From the NCBI RefSeq assembly GCF_001640805.2, contig NC_066844.1, forward strand, positions 9,770,209 to 9,834,208: DNA of 64,000 nt, read 5' to 3'. Within the stretch, counting starts at the first letter, position 1, and each line of letters begins with the position of its first letter. Source of the stretch: Lates calcarifer (lineage: Eukaryota; Chordata; Actinopteri; Centropomidae). Shown in pieces: positions 44,534 to 56,487 of this stretch. Made by a program: the position numbers and the translations under genes. The notes below the pieces were generated by a model. The model searched no databases. It worked only from the letters and a program-made list of their open reading frames with translations, and was not told the origin of the DNA.

Positions 44534-47500
44534 CCAAGAGAGAAGCAAGAGAGGCTGTGTGTGACCATGATCATGATCATAGATGTATTTCCTTGATTTT
44601 AATGAAGTGTGAGGGAGCTCAAAGATATTTTAAGTGTTGGACAAGTTACTGAAAATGAGTGATTAGTCACAGTAACTGAGTTTCTTTTTTACTGCAGAAA
44701 ACTAATTCAGATATTCAGTAAAGTAACATATGAGTTACTTTTAAATATATACTCCAATTCTCTTTTTAATGCACATATAGCTATATTATTTTAAGCGTTA
44801 CTGACACTCCTGAATGTGGGAACACGACAACTGTCAAATTTTATCTTTGATTGTATGCATTATCACCATGATAAGGTAGGTTATGGAACAATAAAACACA
44901 ACTGAAATATTTTGATATATTTGTCACAAGTATTCTTTAATGCTAATTAATTGAATTATGACTTATTTGCAACACTGTTAAGTCAAATGACAGCTGCATT
45001 TGTCTGCTGTATTGAGTTTAAATTGAGCTACTCTAAATTTTAGTAATAGCGATTTGTTACACTACCCATCACTGCCAAAAGTAGTGGTGTTACAGTAATG
45101 TAACATGCCTCCTAATATTGAAGGATAACATATTATCATTATCAACAAATCCTATGAAAAGACAAATACAAGTGTTGTTATCTCACTGTGCCCACATTAT
45201 TGTCCAAAAAAACTGTCCTATTGAAAACACATCAGTGAGCCCCACTGCTGCACTACTGGCTGACATGTTGCTTAATTGCCATCAACACACATACTGCAGT
45301 TTATTTTGATATTTTTTTTGTCCCTCACACATTACTACAAATGAAACTATATATTTGTGAGTCATTTTTAAAGATTTTAGATATCTACAAAGACAGGTTC
45401 AGGAAGTCAGAAACAACTGAAAGTATGATCAACATAGTGTTACATTTGGTCCTTCATGAATTTTGTTATGATAAGAAATGAGAAAAGATTATGAAAAATG
45501 TAGGATCATGTAAGCCTTATCTTTTAAATCACAAGTCTACATTCTGCTGTAAATGAGACATGCTGTATTAGAACTGCAGGTTATATTGTTTTTATAATAC
45601 AGCCATGATGTTTGTGGTCTTGCTGTAATTTTCTTATTTCTCATTTCTATATTTGTGTTGCAGAGATTGGTATTGGTGTGATGGGATTTGGTTTATTCTT
45701 CCTGCTCTTTGGTGTGCTGCTGTACTTTGACTCTGTCTTGCTGGCATTTGGGAATGTGAGTAATCGTTCATGCCACACACATCTGCTCATTGTCAACAGC
45801 ATACCATCACTGACTCATATCATCAGTCAAATACAAAACTAGTTCAGTTACTAGTAAAGTTACTAGTTTCCAACCTTTGAGAATAAATTAGCAGTCATTG
45901 TGAGCTGTGTCAGCTGTTCAATAAAGTGCAACTTTGATCAAAGTGGTAACTCAGGCTGTCAAATACATGTAGCACAGTCAAAAGTGCAATAATATAAGTA
46001 AATATAAGTAAGATAAAAAGGATATACAACTACTGTACAAAATGTCCTCAACACTTTAGTATAGTACTTGAGTAAATACATTTCATGACTGACTTTCTCT
46101 CACAAAACTAACTTGTGGTATTTGTGTTTATTTGATTCACACTGATTTTACATACTCTACTACATACTCAACTCACTACAAATCAGTGTTCTCACTGTCT
46201 GCTTACCATCACATCGTTAATGACAAATGATATTAAAATTTCCTCTTCTCAAATTTATTGAATGAAAAGATTGTGCAGTTTGAACCTGAGATAGTAGAAT
46301 AGAATATCACAGTATGCCAACACAAAAAAACTAAACCAAAAACAATCAACAAGAGGCCATGCTGGAGAAGGAACTATTCCCTTTTACGCTCAATTAGCTG
46401 CATTTTGATTAAAACCAAAACTCTTCACTTCAGCATGTTTGTGCATGAAAGCACAAACACGAAATAAAGTCCAACTACTGAGAAGTAGAGTACCCACTCA
46501 CTGAATATGTAACAATGTCCTATTAAAACTATTCAGTCACTTATTCAAGCATTAATCACAAGGCTGACATAATCAGAGCATTTCAGTTACAGCCAACAGA
46601 CTCTGTGTTTTCATGCAAAATACTTGAAATAAAAAAGTGCAACTACTGGGATTTTTTTTGAAACTCAAATTATGTAGCTTTAGCTGAGAATCCTCACTGA
46701 ATCTATGACAACCAACACTGCACTATGGAAAAAAAACCTGTTTCTTCAGTAGCAGTTTTTTTTATCCAAAAACTAAATAAACTAATAAATCAAACAAAAA
46801 GTGCAATTCAAAATGATTGATTGCCTTATCAGCAGGTAAATACTGTACAACATTGTGCTTTCAAGAAAATTAAGCAGCACTCACTTCAACCTAAGGTGTA
46901 ACAGTGACACCAAAGACCTGAGTTTGGAGAAATTAATGGGAGAACTGGCCATGTGTTTTGCTCCTGACAAGTCTCAATGTCTGAAGTTATAATAGACAAA
47001 GCAACTCTGTGGTCATGCTCAATGCCCAGTCTGTCACTGTGTTTTGTCTTCAGCTGAACCAGAGCTGAGAAGCTACACTCACAGAGACAGGTAGATAGGT
47101 AGTGCTGAATGGCAGGAGGATTTCTACTGCTCGAGTGGCAAGGGAAGGATACTCATCACAGTGCTGCACCAGAACTGGGAGAGGCTTACCTTCGTGAATG
47201 CTGATTCCAAAGGGGTCGTGTATCCAGTCGTCATCCCTCTGTTTCTCGGGAAAGTTTCTCCAGAAGTTTATTCAGATCTGTCATGATCCTTTTCTTCATT
47301 ACATTGTTTTCCTGCCGTGTCCAGTTGCTGTCCTCCATGACAGGCATTGGGGATCATGTTTAAATATGACTTGCTTTAGTTTTTAGTTTATCCGCTGCGG
47401 ATTCATCCAACGCCTCTCTGACCATGTCCATGGCTGCAGGTAAGATGAGGTCCTCTGCAATGGTGTGGGGCTTCTTTAACTTTGCTATACTATGTGCTAC

Positions 47501-48974
47501 CAGGTAAGACGCAGTGCCTGCTTCTTGCTTCGGGCACGAAGAAGTGAGACACCTTTGTGATGTCCTCGGGTCTTGAAGTTGTCTTCCGAAGTACTCAACA
47601 GGTGTTTTGTTTCCAAATACCGCTTCAGTTTTGACGGCTTCATGCTTTCACGTGCCAACACCTCGCCGCACAAAACACATTGAGGTTTTTGTCCTCCTTT
47701 GTCCTAAACATGAGAAAAGCCACATCTCTCGCGTCGCACCTGCGTTTCGCCATGCTCAATTAGCACAAACTTTGTGGATCTTCTTCTATGGTGAAATGGC
47801 GGGTGTCACCTGCCACCTACTGCCACTTACTGTTAAGGAGTGTGAATAGATGACACGCTGATTTTCCCCCCCACCCCACCCCCTTTTGGTTTTTTGCCCA
47901 GGCAGAGGCCCGCGACCCACTTTTGGGTCCACCAGTTGAGAATCACTGCTCTAAGGAATCTCTGAGTGACATAAGGCTTTTTATCCATTAAACACATGTG
48001 GAAAACAGATTTTCTCACATACAGTTACATCTGTGCATCTTCTTACAGTTATGCAAAAGAGTTAACAGGTTAATCATGAATACCTCAGCAACACCTGCTG
48101 GACAACACACATAATGCAGTGGTAGGAATTAGTCAAATGATTTCAATGAGAAGACAGTTGCAGAATAAAACAGTCATACTGCAACAATGTGTTTAATATT
48201 ATTATTATACAATGTGTATAATATTAATATTTTGTGTGATTGCCCTCCCCTTAGATCCTGTTTTTGACTGGGTTGACATTCATCACTGGTTTCAAAAGGA
48301 CAGCCCACTTCTTCTTCCAAAGACACAAGTTTCGAGGTTCTTTTTTCTTCCTGGGGGGCGTGTCTCTGGTGTTGTGCCGTTGGCCAATCATTGGAATGCT
48401 GGTGGAGAGTTATGGCTTTGTGCTTTTATTCAGGTAAGATTAGATAATGAAACAAAACAACAAGGCTGCAAATTAATCTTTGTCTCTGATGATAATAACA
48501 GTAATCATAATCATAATAATAAGGTTGCCTGTTTGATTTGGGAATGCCATGTTCTGAAAATAAATTTACTGTACATCATAACTGAATTATGCATATACAA
48601 TAGTCGATCATTTGTTGAAGCTATTAAACTCAGTCATCTCTTAATTCGTCTGTATCTCATAATGCACAGTACCTGATCATATCAGATTGTAATTGATGTG
48701 ATGTAGTGTTTCAACAATAAAACTGTTTTGTTTCTTGCTGTAGGTCCTTCTTCCCCATGGTCTTGGGATTTGTGCTGTCAGCTGTTAATATCCCTTTCCT
48801 CAATGCCGTATGTTTTGTTCTTGGCTCAGTAGATTAATACTTAATAGGATTATTATTAGGAGTAGAAATAAAACAATTTGAAATATCTCAGAGATGTGAC
48901 TGCACGAATTTGGCAGATAATGAAATCTATTCTTTTTCTGTCAGTTTTTCTCCAACAGCTCCTCCATGGTCTGA
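43785..48974 (+). CDS. golt1a: golt1a, Golgi transport 1A (vesicle transport protein GOT1A), 5 exons
   Basis: Exons 43785-43809, 45664-45755, 48255-48433, 48744-48807 and 48945-48974; phases 1, 0, 2, 0 all fit. Product 129 residues (human GOLT1A is about 132). Seen: MVAITEFQK start, four hydrophobic segments at about 10-29, 33-52, 68-84 and 89-112, the basic loop FKRTAHFFFQRHKFRG, RWPIIGMLVESYGFVLLFR and the family end SSSMV. The start exon is only 25 nt (ATGGTGGCCATCACAGAG...) with a tac-cATGg context and strong donor gtaagt. Known: GOT1 family, Golgi/ER membrane, acts in ER-to-Golgi transport and fusion. VLLAFGN and NIPFL favour GOLT1A over GOLT1B, as does its place next to plekha6 and kiss1. 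Intact. Confidence 0.97.
44455..44533 (+). repeat. GA-rich microsatellite in golt1a intron 1
   Basis: gagaaagagaaagagaagag and following (GA)n. The open frame across it (mostly Glu/Arg/Lys) is repeat-driven. Confidence 0.9.
46300..47948 (-). mobile_element. decayed hAT transposon (BED-finger, ZBED/FAM200-like) in golt1a intron 2
   Basis: Minus-strand frames, with breaks, give a BED-type finger (KPQCVLCGEVLARESMKPSK then LKRYLETKH, about 47.6-47.7 kb), then KKPHTIAEDLILPAAMDMVR and, at about 47.0-47.3 kb, YPSLATRAVEILLPFSTTYL, the hAT C-terminal dimerisation region. The right edge carries a Charlie-like terminus (cagtgattctcaactgg on the minus strand, ending at 47948). The left terminus was not resolved, so 46300 is approximate. 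Much of the catalytic middle is deleted and there are multiple frameshifts. Confidence 0.75.
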
Positions 48975-49116
48975 GCAGAGGAACATGTTACAGCAGTGAG
49001 AGAGAAGAGGGGTGGGGGTTGACCAGTAAGAGTAGTTTATTTTTACAATGTACTGTATTTTGTACCATATTAGGTTACAATTAATAACCAAGAAGTCAAA
49101 TGCTTAAAAGCTACAA

Positions 49117-49122
49117 AATAAA
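49117..49122 (+). promoter_or_regulatory. golt1a: candidate poly(A) signal of golt1a
   Basis: AATAAA 143 nt after the golt1a stop, inside acaaaataaaag. It is the first canonical signal downstream. Confidence 0.55.
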
Positions 49123-49617
49123 AGAAAATCTTGTTGTACAGATGCTGTTTTCACTTAGTGTTTTTTTTATAATCTTCATTTTTATAATGAAAAATGAATT
49201 TCCCAATATAGTCTGAAAGATTCACATACACAGGCTTACTGTATAATATTCCCTGTGGATGTCTTCATGGGACCATCATTCCACATGTTACATTAAAAGG
49301 TGGCAGATTAAAGGACAGGCAAAAACTATGCTGCATCCTGTGCACTAGTGTAATAATAACAGTAATATGAATCAATATAATAATAATAATAATTAATAAT
49401 TATTTAATGAATTACCTTAATGCAGGTATGTATTTATTGGTTAGCTCAGATTTTCATTGCAATTTTTTGTTTGAGCCATAAAAAACAATACTTTTGCAAA
49501 ATTTGTAAAATCCTGGTTGGAAATCTACTGGGGGGTGTGCAGTTTAGCTCCCCCCTTTCTTATGTGTAGAGTAACATGAAGGAAACAGATCCTTAAATAG
49601 TCTTTGAAACTGATTTT

Positions 49618-49623
49618 TTTATT
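49618..49623 (-). promoter_or_regulatory. kiss1: candidate poly(A) signal of kiss1
   Basis: AATAAA on the minus strand about 103 nt past the kiss1 stop. The golt1a signal at 49117-49122 lies about 500 nt away facing it, so the two genes are closely convergent. Confidence 0.5.
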
Positions 49624-49725
49624 GAGCAACATTATGTATTTTCTTTCACTCTGAATATACAAATGAATTTAATCTGTGAAAACATCAGACCTAACACAGA
49701 ATAACAACAGACATCAGGTTTTGTG

Positions 49726-51015
49726 TCATTTTCCATAACGTAGACCAAAAGAATTGAGGTTGTATGAGGATACATCTTGACGTTTCTTCATAGTCTGAGG
49801 GAGGACCACCTTTGGGATCCACCATCCTGTCCTGAGAAACTTTCCATCAGTTAAATGGATTTCAACAGCACGTAAATTCCCAGTATTTGCTGATGGTGGC
49901 ATTGATGCATGGCTTAAATCTCTCAGGGCTTTGAGTATTGATTGATCTGAGGGACAAACAAGACAAAGATCTATGACTTCCATGTTTTTGACTTAGTTAA
50001 CTTTTTCATAAATTCGTTATTAAAACTGAAACAGTTTCAACAGTTAAAGGAAAACAAAGGAAACCTTTTTTTGCTTTCGTTTACTTGCTCTTTTTGGTTT
50101 GAGCTTCAACTGGGATTTTTCCAGAGATCAGACCATCAGTTTCACACATAAACGTGCTGTTCAGCCTGACAAAAATGTTGTACAGTGTCCGATGCGGAGG
50201 ACGCTGATGTCACTGGACGCTGATGTCACTGGAGGCAATTTTTTTTCTACTTTGCATGTCAACATGTTTTTGAAGTATATACCTATGCTATCTTAGGTAC
50301 TTTCACACAGAATGCAAATATTACACAGGGAGCTTTCATACTGTGAATAAAGGCATCACAAGCACATAGACTGCCAGAGGCTGCTCTGGGTCAACAAGAG
50401 TGGTAGTTGATCCTCTGCTTCCTCAGATATATCTCTGGTATTCTAAGGAGGACCTCAAACTGCTCCACCAACATCCTAAAATATGTCTGGGACTGACTAG
50501 GTTAGAGCTCAGCTTGCAGGTGAGTACTTCACACATTTGCATTGTTTATTCGTGTTGTGCTGTATGTGTAAAGCCCTTTAGGCTTGGATACTGTTAAAGT
50601 ACAATAGTTGTGTTATAAACTGAGAGAGACAGTAATTTGATTTTTCAGGAAGGAACCATTATCAGAGATGATGGATGATACACATGGTGCTGGACAAACG
50701 TCTCATGAACACACTGTCATCTGTCTGTACCAAACACACTGTCAGTCATTTACTGGATCTCATGTATATAACTCAACCTTAGGGGTCTTTTTAGGTGATC
50801 ACATTTATGTCCTTCCTACTTACATGTGTAAGGCTATGAGCTCTAACAAAACAGTACTGTTGCTGAGTGTAATTAATCTGTATTTGCAGAATGCTCTTAC
50901 AAGCCTCTAGAACTCTTACTGTACCTTTACTGTAGTGGGTGGATTTCAAACTGCCGGTGGTGTAGACCTCTGTTGACAAAGCAGCCATCATCAGAGCAAC
51001 AATGAGCCATGGCAT
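49726..51015 (-). CDS. kiss1: kiss1, kisspeptin-1 neuropeptide precursor, 2 coding exons
   Basis: Minus strand: exon 51015-50925 (MPWLIVALMMAALSTEVYTT... HYSK, phase 1, donor aaag/gtacag) joins 49946-49726 (acceptor gtttgtccctcag). The product is 103 residues. Seen: hydrophobic signal peptide in the first 17-20 residues; dibasic KKR; then QDVSSYNLNSFGLRYGK and the stop. The decapeptide YNLNSFGLRY is the fish Kiss1 core; Gly-Lys supplies amidation of the C-terminal Tyr; the Gln after KKR fits the pyroglutamyl 15-mer known for fish Kiss1. Known: ligand of Kiss1 receptors, acting in reproductive and habenular/hypothalamic circuits. Start: the ATG at 51015-51013; an in-frame GTG lies two codons upstream. 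A good acceptor (ctgtctgcttgcag, last base 51051) precedes it, so a 5' UTR exon probably lies further upstream. No break seen. Confidence 0.96.
50203..50232 (+). repeat. 16-nt tandem duplication in the kiss1 intron
   Basis: ggacgctgatgtcact is present twice in direct succession. Each copy carries tgatgtca, one base from a consensus CRE (tgacgtca). Confidence 0.8.
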
Positions 51016-51289
51016 TGTCACAATCAGTATGTTAGAGCTGAGAAATTCCTCTGCAAGCAGACAGAAATGGCTGGAGTGTTATTAATCCCAGGGAAGGTTA
51101 GGTTGGCATTTTGGGCCTATAAACATTTCCTGCAAGGTCAACCCAAATATCAGTCTTGCAAGGGAAAATGGGAAAAGCTAAATGGTTGCACCACATTCAA
51201 AGCCTGATTGATCCATTTGCCTCTAGTAGGGTAAAAGGTACAATCAAAAAGCTCAGAGACTGTTCCTCTAACAAGCAAAAACTGGACCT

Positions 51290-51830
51290 GGATTTAAATT
51301 TGGTCACCATCCCCTTTATAATCACCTTCTGCAGCTATATAACCCTCCCAGCAGTCTTGCCACACGAAGAACTCACCCGGGAAGTCCTGTCACGTAAGAG
51401 CATCAAGAACTTTCTGCAACTCGAACTGGAGCTCCACTGCGTCAAAACGACAACCTTTTAACTTGAATTTAATTTTAGGGAATAGGAAGAGGTCACAGGG
51501 AACCAGAACTGGTGAGTACGGTGGCTGGAAAATGATAATTGTGTCGGTGCAGCTAGAGCATTGTGATAATGAAGCACTCAGTAGCCCTCGCACCACAGGT
51601 TAGCTTGTTTGTGCCAAATGTCCTATGACACCCCCTGTGATGATGTACTGTACTCCTGACCTGATGCACCTTCTTCAGGCTTCCCTCTGCAAAGACTGCT
51701 GTTTGGTGTCTGGGTCGTAGTCTCTCATCACAAGTCAACTCTCATCACTGCTGATGATCCTCAACATGAAGGTTGGTTCCTCACAGATTTTGACAAAGGT
51801 CCAGATATTGATTACATGACAAAACACAGA
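51290..51830 (-). mobile_element. mariner-like transposase remnant upstream of kiss1
   Basis: Minus strand, broken by frameshifts: EEPTFMLRIISSDES, RDYDPDTKQQSLQREA, IIIFQPPYSPVLVPCDLFLF then PKIKFKLKGCRFD, and DCWEGYIAAEGDYKGD. These match the order GDESW, YDPETKQQSSQW, PPYSPDLAPCDFFLFPKLK, C-terminal CIAAEGDYFEGD of mariner-type transposases. The catalytic Asp of PYSPDL reads Val here. Inactive; ends not resolved. Confidence 0.8.
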
Positions 51831-52353
51831 ATACTGACTTCCAAAAGTTACTGCGTGCACCTGCTGCATCCACAATACTGTGCTGCACTCCATTCGTTTG
51901 CAACAGGAACAGTCTCTTAAGCTTTTTCATTGCATCATATTAACCCCCCCACAGGCAATTTACACACTTTTGTTTCTAAAATTGAATGCCAGGTTTTACC
52001 CCAGGTTTGTTTTAAGTCATTTTGTTTGGAATAATTTGATCAAACACAAATTTATATGCTTCATGTAAGCATGATGATTTTGTATGATCATATTACACCA
52101 TATGGTACACCCATCCATCCATCCCTCCCACACTTTTGTGTCCTATCCCCTTTCTTTTACATTGACTTTCAGAGAGACTGAGTGCAGCTGGACCCTGGTT
52201 GCTGTGGAACGCATCACACCGATATCAGCACCAACACACCCCGCAGAGATGAAAAACAATTTTTTGATCAATATTTCATCAGTGCCTGTTGTTTACGTCA
52301 GTGGTCCTGTTTGGAAAGTACTCTGTGCTCTGTGTGTAGCTGTGAGGTTACAA

Positions 52354-52398
52354 TAATAATAATAATAATAATAATAGTTTAAAAAAAAAAAAAAAAAA
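52354..52398 (+). repeat. AAT repeat followed by an A17 run
   Basis: (aat)n to about 52375, then a continuous A run. Confidence 0.9.
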
Positions 52399-53149
52399 GC
52401 TAGCTACAGCCCTGATGGTAGTGTAGCTTAACTATTCTCAGTGAGGAGTAATTGTAACCTCACCATAGCTACAGTTTCTACTAAACTACCACAACACTGT
52501 TTGAAAATGTATAACCTGTAATATATAATATTTGGTTCAATTTAAATTTGACATTGCCATTAACTAGACTTGATGAAAGCACTCATAATGTTTGAACTGT
52601 ACAGACTAGTACCATACATACTATAAACAGTTTCTGCCTAAATGTTAATAAAACAAAACACCTGACCTCATCATCATATTACCAAACAAAGACCAAAGAG
52701 GGAATATGAAATGTGATGTTCTGGTCTTACCTGTATGCTGTGAGCGAGCACTGAACGAGACCTCCTGTCCCCCTACTGGTCCAGAGGTCTCTTTTGTACG
52801 GCGACACCCCATGCGTCACCATCACTGATCGCTGGTTGGTGGTGTGTGTGGTGCCACATGTGCTCCAGCACAATCACACAGCACCACTACCCCTCGTATC
52901 CTTCCTGTTCATCCAACTCTTCTTTTCAGATTTGATATTTTACAAAGATCAGTAAAATATCAAAACATTGATTCCCATGTGTGCACCCAGATATGAATTA
53001 GTTATTACTTTGGTTTTTCTATAACAAACATGAAATGAGGTTTTCGGTCAATACAAAAGCCTGGAGGTCATGACAATAAGAACACAATGAAAGTGAAGTG
53101 GGCTGAATAATAGACACTAAAAATATATGCTTGATATTGCATAGAACCC

Positions 53150-53512
53150 TCAAACTCCAAGGCCTCTGGTAGAGGACCCAAGCTTAAGGAAGACACAGAC
53201 ACACCACAGCAAACTACTTCCAACAAGATAATGCACCATGTCACAGAGCAGAAGTCACCTCAAAAAGGTTTCATGAACATGACAGAGAGTTCAGTGTACT
53301 TCAGTCATCAGATCTGAATCCAACAGAACACTTTTTGGATATGGTGGATAGAGAGATTTGCAATATGAATGCCCATTCTCAAAAGTATGCCCCCAACATC
53401 TTGTAGAATCTATACCACAAAGAACTGTGGCTGTTTTGAGAGCAAACACGGGCCCTACCCAGTATTAGAATGATGCTCCTAATGAAGTGCTCGGTGAGTG
53501 TACATGTGTATG
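53150..53512 (+). mobile_element. Tc1-like transposase C-terminal remnant
   Basis: The plus strand reads FQQDNAPCHRAEVTSKRF, SSDLNPTEHFLDMVDREI and, after a frameshift, HLVESIPQRTVAVLRANTGP, the end of a Tc1-family transposase (FQQDNAPCH; SPDLNPIEHLWD; HLVESMPRR). The tail aagtgctcggtgagtgtaca is typical of the 3' end of such fish elements. Confidence 0.82.
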
Positions 53513-53744
53513 TAAATATGTGCATATAGAAAAAAAGAGTTCCAGAGTGAGTTCATAAATACTGTTTTTGTCTGCTGCTGAAGCTACTGTATATAGTTGA
53601 TCAAAACCTGCTGCACTGATTCTGGCGACTGTTGTGGCTGCGTGTGTCTATGTTGAGGGGGACACTAGTGACAGCTGAGTACACATTGACTGAAATGACC
53701 TGCACAACCCCCCTCTTGTTCTGCCACGTCATCCCCCTTCTTTC

Positions 53745-53905
53745 CCCACATAAGAAGGCATTGTCCACAATCCATTCTGAGGCCAAGTAAACAACAGGGG
53801 ACCAGTCTGAGAGCCCTCAGGGAATGAGGCAGCCATTAATAGCAACAGGATTAGAAGGACTGAAGTTTTGTGGAGTCTTCAGGGGAACACAGGATAAACA
53901 AAGCA
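53745..53905 (+). promoter_or_regulatory. optc: candidate optc promoter and untranslated first exon
   Basis: A TATA-like cataagaagg at about 53750 is followed by a segment ending in a strong donor (aagca/gtaagt, exon end 53905). Human OPTC also starts with a noncoding exon. The coding exon at 57452 has an acceptor at 57442 (ccagcag), 9 nt before the ATG. The link between the two is inference. The segment has an upstream ATG at 53824 whose frame closes soon after the predicted junction. Confidence 0.3.
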
Positions 53906-55437
53906 GTAAGTTCTCTGCAATTATTGTCAATTGTTTCCTAATGTTATTCAGGCAGGTGAAAATCATGTTTCATCAAGTGCTGAGTCAGTTCAGGCTCTGT
54001 GACAGTGATGATGATTTGCTATGATGGGTAATCCATTGCTCCTGGATGAAAACAATAAATGGGAAAGAGATTGATTGTGTTATTTCTGATATTTGTCTCA
54101 TTTGCTGTGGCTCATATAATCACTGCTGGAATTCCTAATTCTTTCTGTGTGCAGCTCACAGCACAGTAAGCAGTGCAAGATTAAGAGCTGTTAGTGTGAA
54201 ATTAACATTTGTTTGTGAAATTGTGGGTACTTTATCTACAACTCCAGTCTGTTGGAAGAGAGTCCTGATGGTTACCATTCAGATCTACTGCAGTTGGACC
54301 TGTGTGCTTTTATCAGTAGCATAAGAATAACTAATCCATTTATGATGTAACTAATGGAAAACCCTGCACCAATGCCCGTAGAACTGTCCCAGCAGGCCAG
54401 CATTCACATAGTCTTGTCAGATTTCAAAGCAAACATTCCTCTGGCATTCTGACCAAACAGCCAACAATGTTCCTTGGACTCACTAATTAGGGAAGGGACC
54501 AGGACAACACTAATATTCAAACTCTTAAACTCTAATATTCAAATCTAAGAAAGGCTGATGAACATAACAAATAGTCCAGATATCTGATAAAAGAAAACAC
54601 TGGCAACACTATAAACACAACAGTATGAGTTGAGGACATCCAAATTCAACAGTTCACCATGTCATAATTTCAGCCTTTAGATTTACATAAGCTGCTCCTC
54701 TCAGTTCAGATCTTATTCATTAGTCATTACCAGATTCAGACCTTTTTTCCAGTATCGATAAATTAGAGCAATAAATTAATTAAGGCAATTTGTTGTTGAG
54801 AAACAATCTTCTGAGCTTCCTATCACACAATCTTGATCAGTTGATGCAGTTTGTCTGACCATGTCAAGGAGTTGAAAGCTCCAGAGTAGCTACTAAATGG
54901 ACCTTGTGCTGAGACTGACTGTATTTTTGATGCTGTTTCCTAGGTTAATTATGAAGATAATAAGATCATAAAAGATTATCTATCTAATCATCTACATGTT
55001 GTTAATTTCTTTATCAGAGAGAGAGAGGGAGAGAGAGAGAGAAAGAAAGCAAGCAAAATTTTTCCATACTAACTCACAACAACCAATGATGAAGAGTGGA
55101 TGTATGTGACATATGAACAAAGAAAGAAAGAAAAGGCGAGCAAGTACTTAGCTGAGCTAAAACCCAACTGATGAGCAACAAAAAATGAGCAACCAACAAC
55201 ATAAAGCCACAATCAGAATCAGGATGATCAGAATCAACATGTCTGAAGCAATGGAAGAGTTCCAGAGAATTGTTGACATTCAGACTGCACATCTTGCACC
55301 CGCTGTGGTGGTCATTAGGGGCAGTTGTGGAAAGCAGTTTTGTCAGCTTTTCTTTTCAAAAGCATGTCCTTTAAGCTAAAGCCTAAGGACCCTGACATCT
55401 CTCAATTTTTGTCACACAAACTACCAGAGGAGGTCAA

Positions 55438-55512
55438 GTCCATTTCATTTGTATAGCCCAATATCACAAGTCACAATTTTGCCTCAAGGGGCTTAACAAT
55501 TTGTATGGCATA
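55438..55512 (+). repeat. teleost interspersed repeat fragment
   Basis: catttcatttgtatagccca then atatcacaagtcacaatttt gcctcaagg, same type as 24312-24390. Confidence 0.55.
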
Positions 55513-56487
55513 TGGGCCCCTCTGTCCTTAAACTCTTGAATCATTTTAGAAGATCAGGTAGGTGTGAAGGGGCAAGATTTTGAATGTCATTAGAGACACC
55601 TTTAAGTCTGATCTGGCGTGGATAGAAAGCCTGTGAGGGGAGGCTAAAATTGGTGTAATGTGGTCAAATTTTGTGGATTTAGTTAAAATTCTACCGAAAC
55701 GTAAGGATGATCAAATTAGCATGGTTTATGGTCAACAACAAGTAAAATGAGCAGAGTGATATGGTGGAAGCAAATAATTTCTAGTCTGTAACTATAATCT
55801 ATTTGTATCGAATTTTGAGAAGTCGATATATGTCTATATCGATAGGGAAATTAAAAATGTACTTATTTTATCATTAGCCCTTATCAGGAGTAGAATGTTA
55901 AGACTGGCCTACCGTGAGCTGCAGCAGCTGCAGACTTGGCTGGTAACCATGGAAACACAGGGATCTCTCGGACGCCATGTCTGGTGTCTCAGCAGTTCAG
56001 CTTTAGTTGAGTTTACTCATAGACTTAGTTTGTTGCAGGTTTCTCTGCAGGCAGTCGCGTAATCTGTGGGCCTCTCTCGCGGGCTGAGGAAAAATAAACA
56101 CTTATGTAGCCTACTGAACCTTTTCTGGATAAATTTAGAGGAGGCTAATGTCGGCCAGACGACTCTAAAACTGTCAAAAATCTTCAGAATAAAAATGCAG
56201 GATTATCAAAAAATAAGTCAGAATTATTCAGATACTTTTGCTCCTTTGGCTTAACTTGACAGCTTGGTTTTTAGAACAGATGAGACATAGGCCATGCCGG
56301 TCAACTCAAGAAGTGGTGAGACATCAGTCGGGTCAGTTGACTCATTAGCCGTCTGGGCCTTGATCGTGAAATGGGGCAGCTGAGGCTCAGGATTGCATGG
56401 CAGCTGATTTCCAGGGTTGCTAGGCAGTGGAGGTACTGGGTCACTGGGCAGCAGAGGCTCTGAATGAACTGGCCATATAAGGCTGAA

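Noticed and set aside
44319..44652. Open frames over the GA repeat in golt1a intron 1
   Set aside because: Simple-repeat translation (Glu-Arg-Lys or Ser-Leu-Phe) with no gene support.
51156..51461. 101-codon plus-strand frame upstream of kiss1
   Set aside because: Antisense shadow of the mariner-like transposase remnant.
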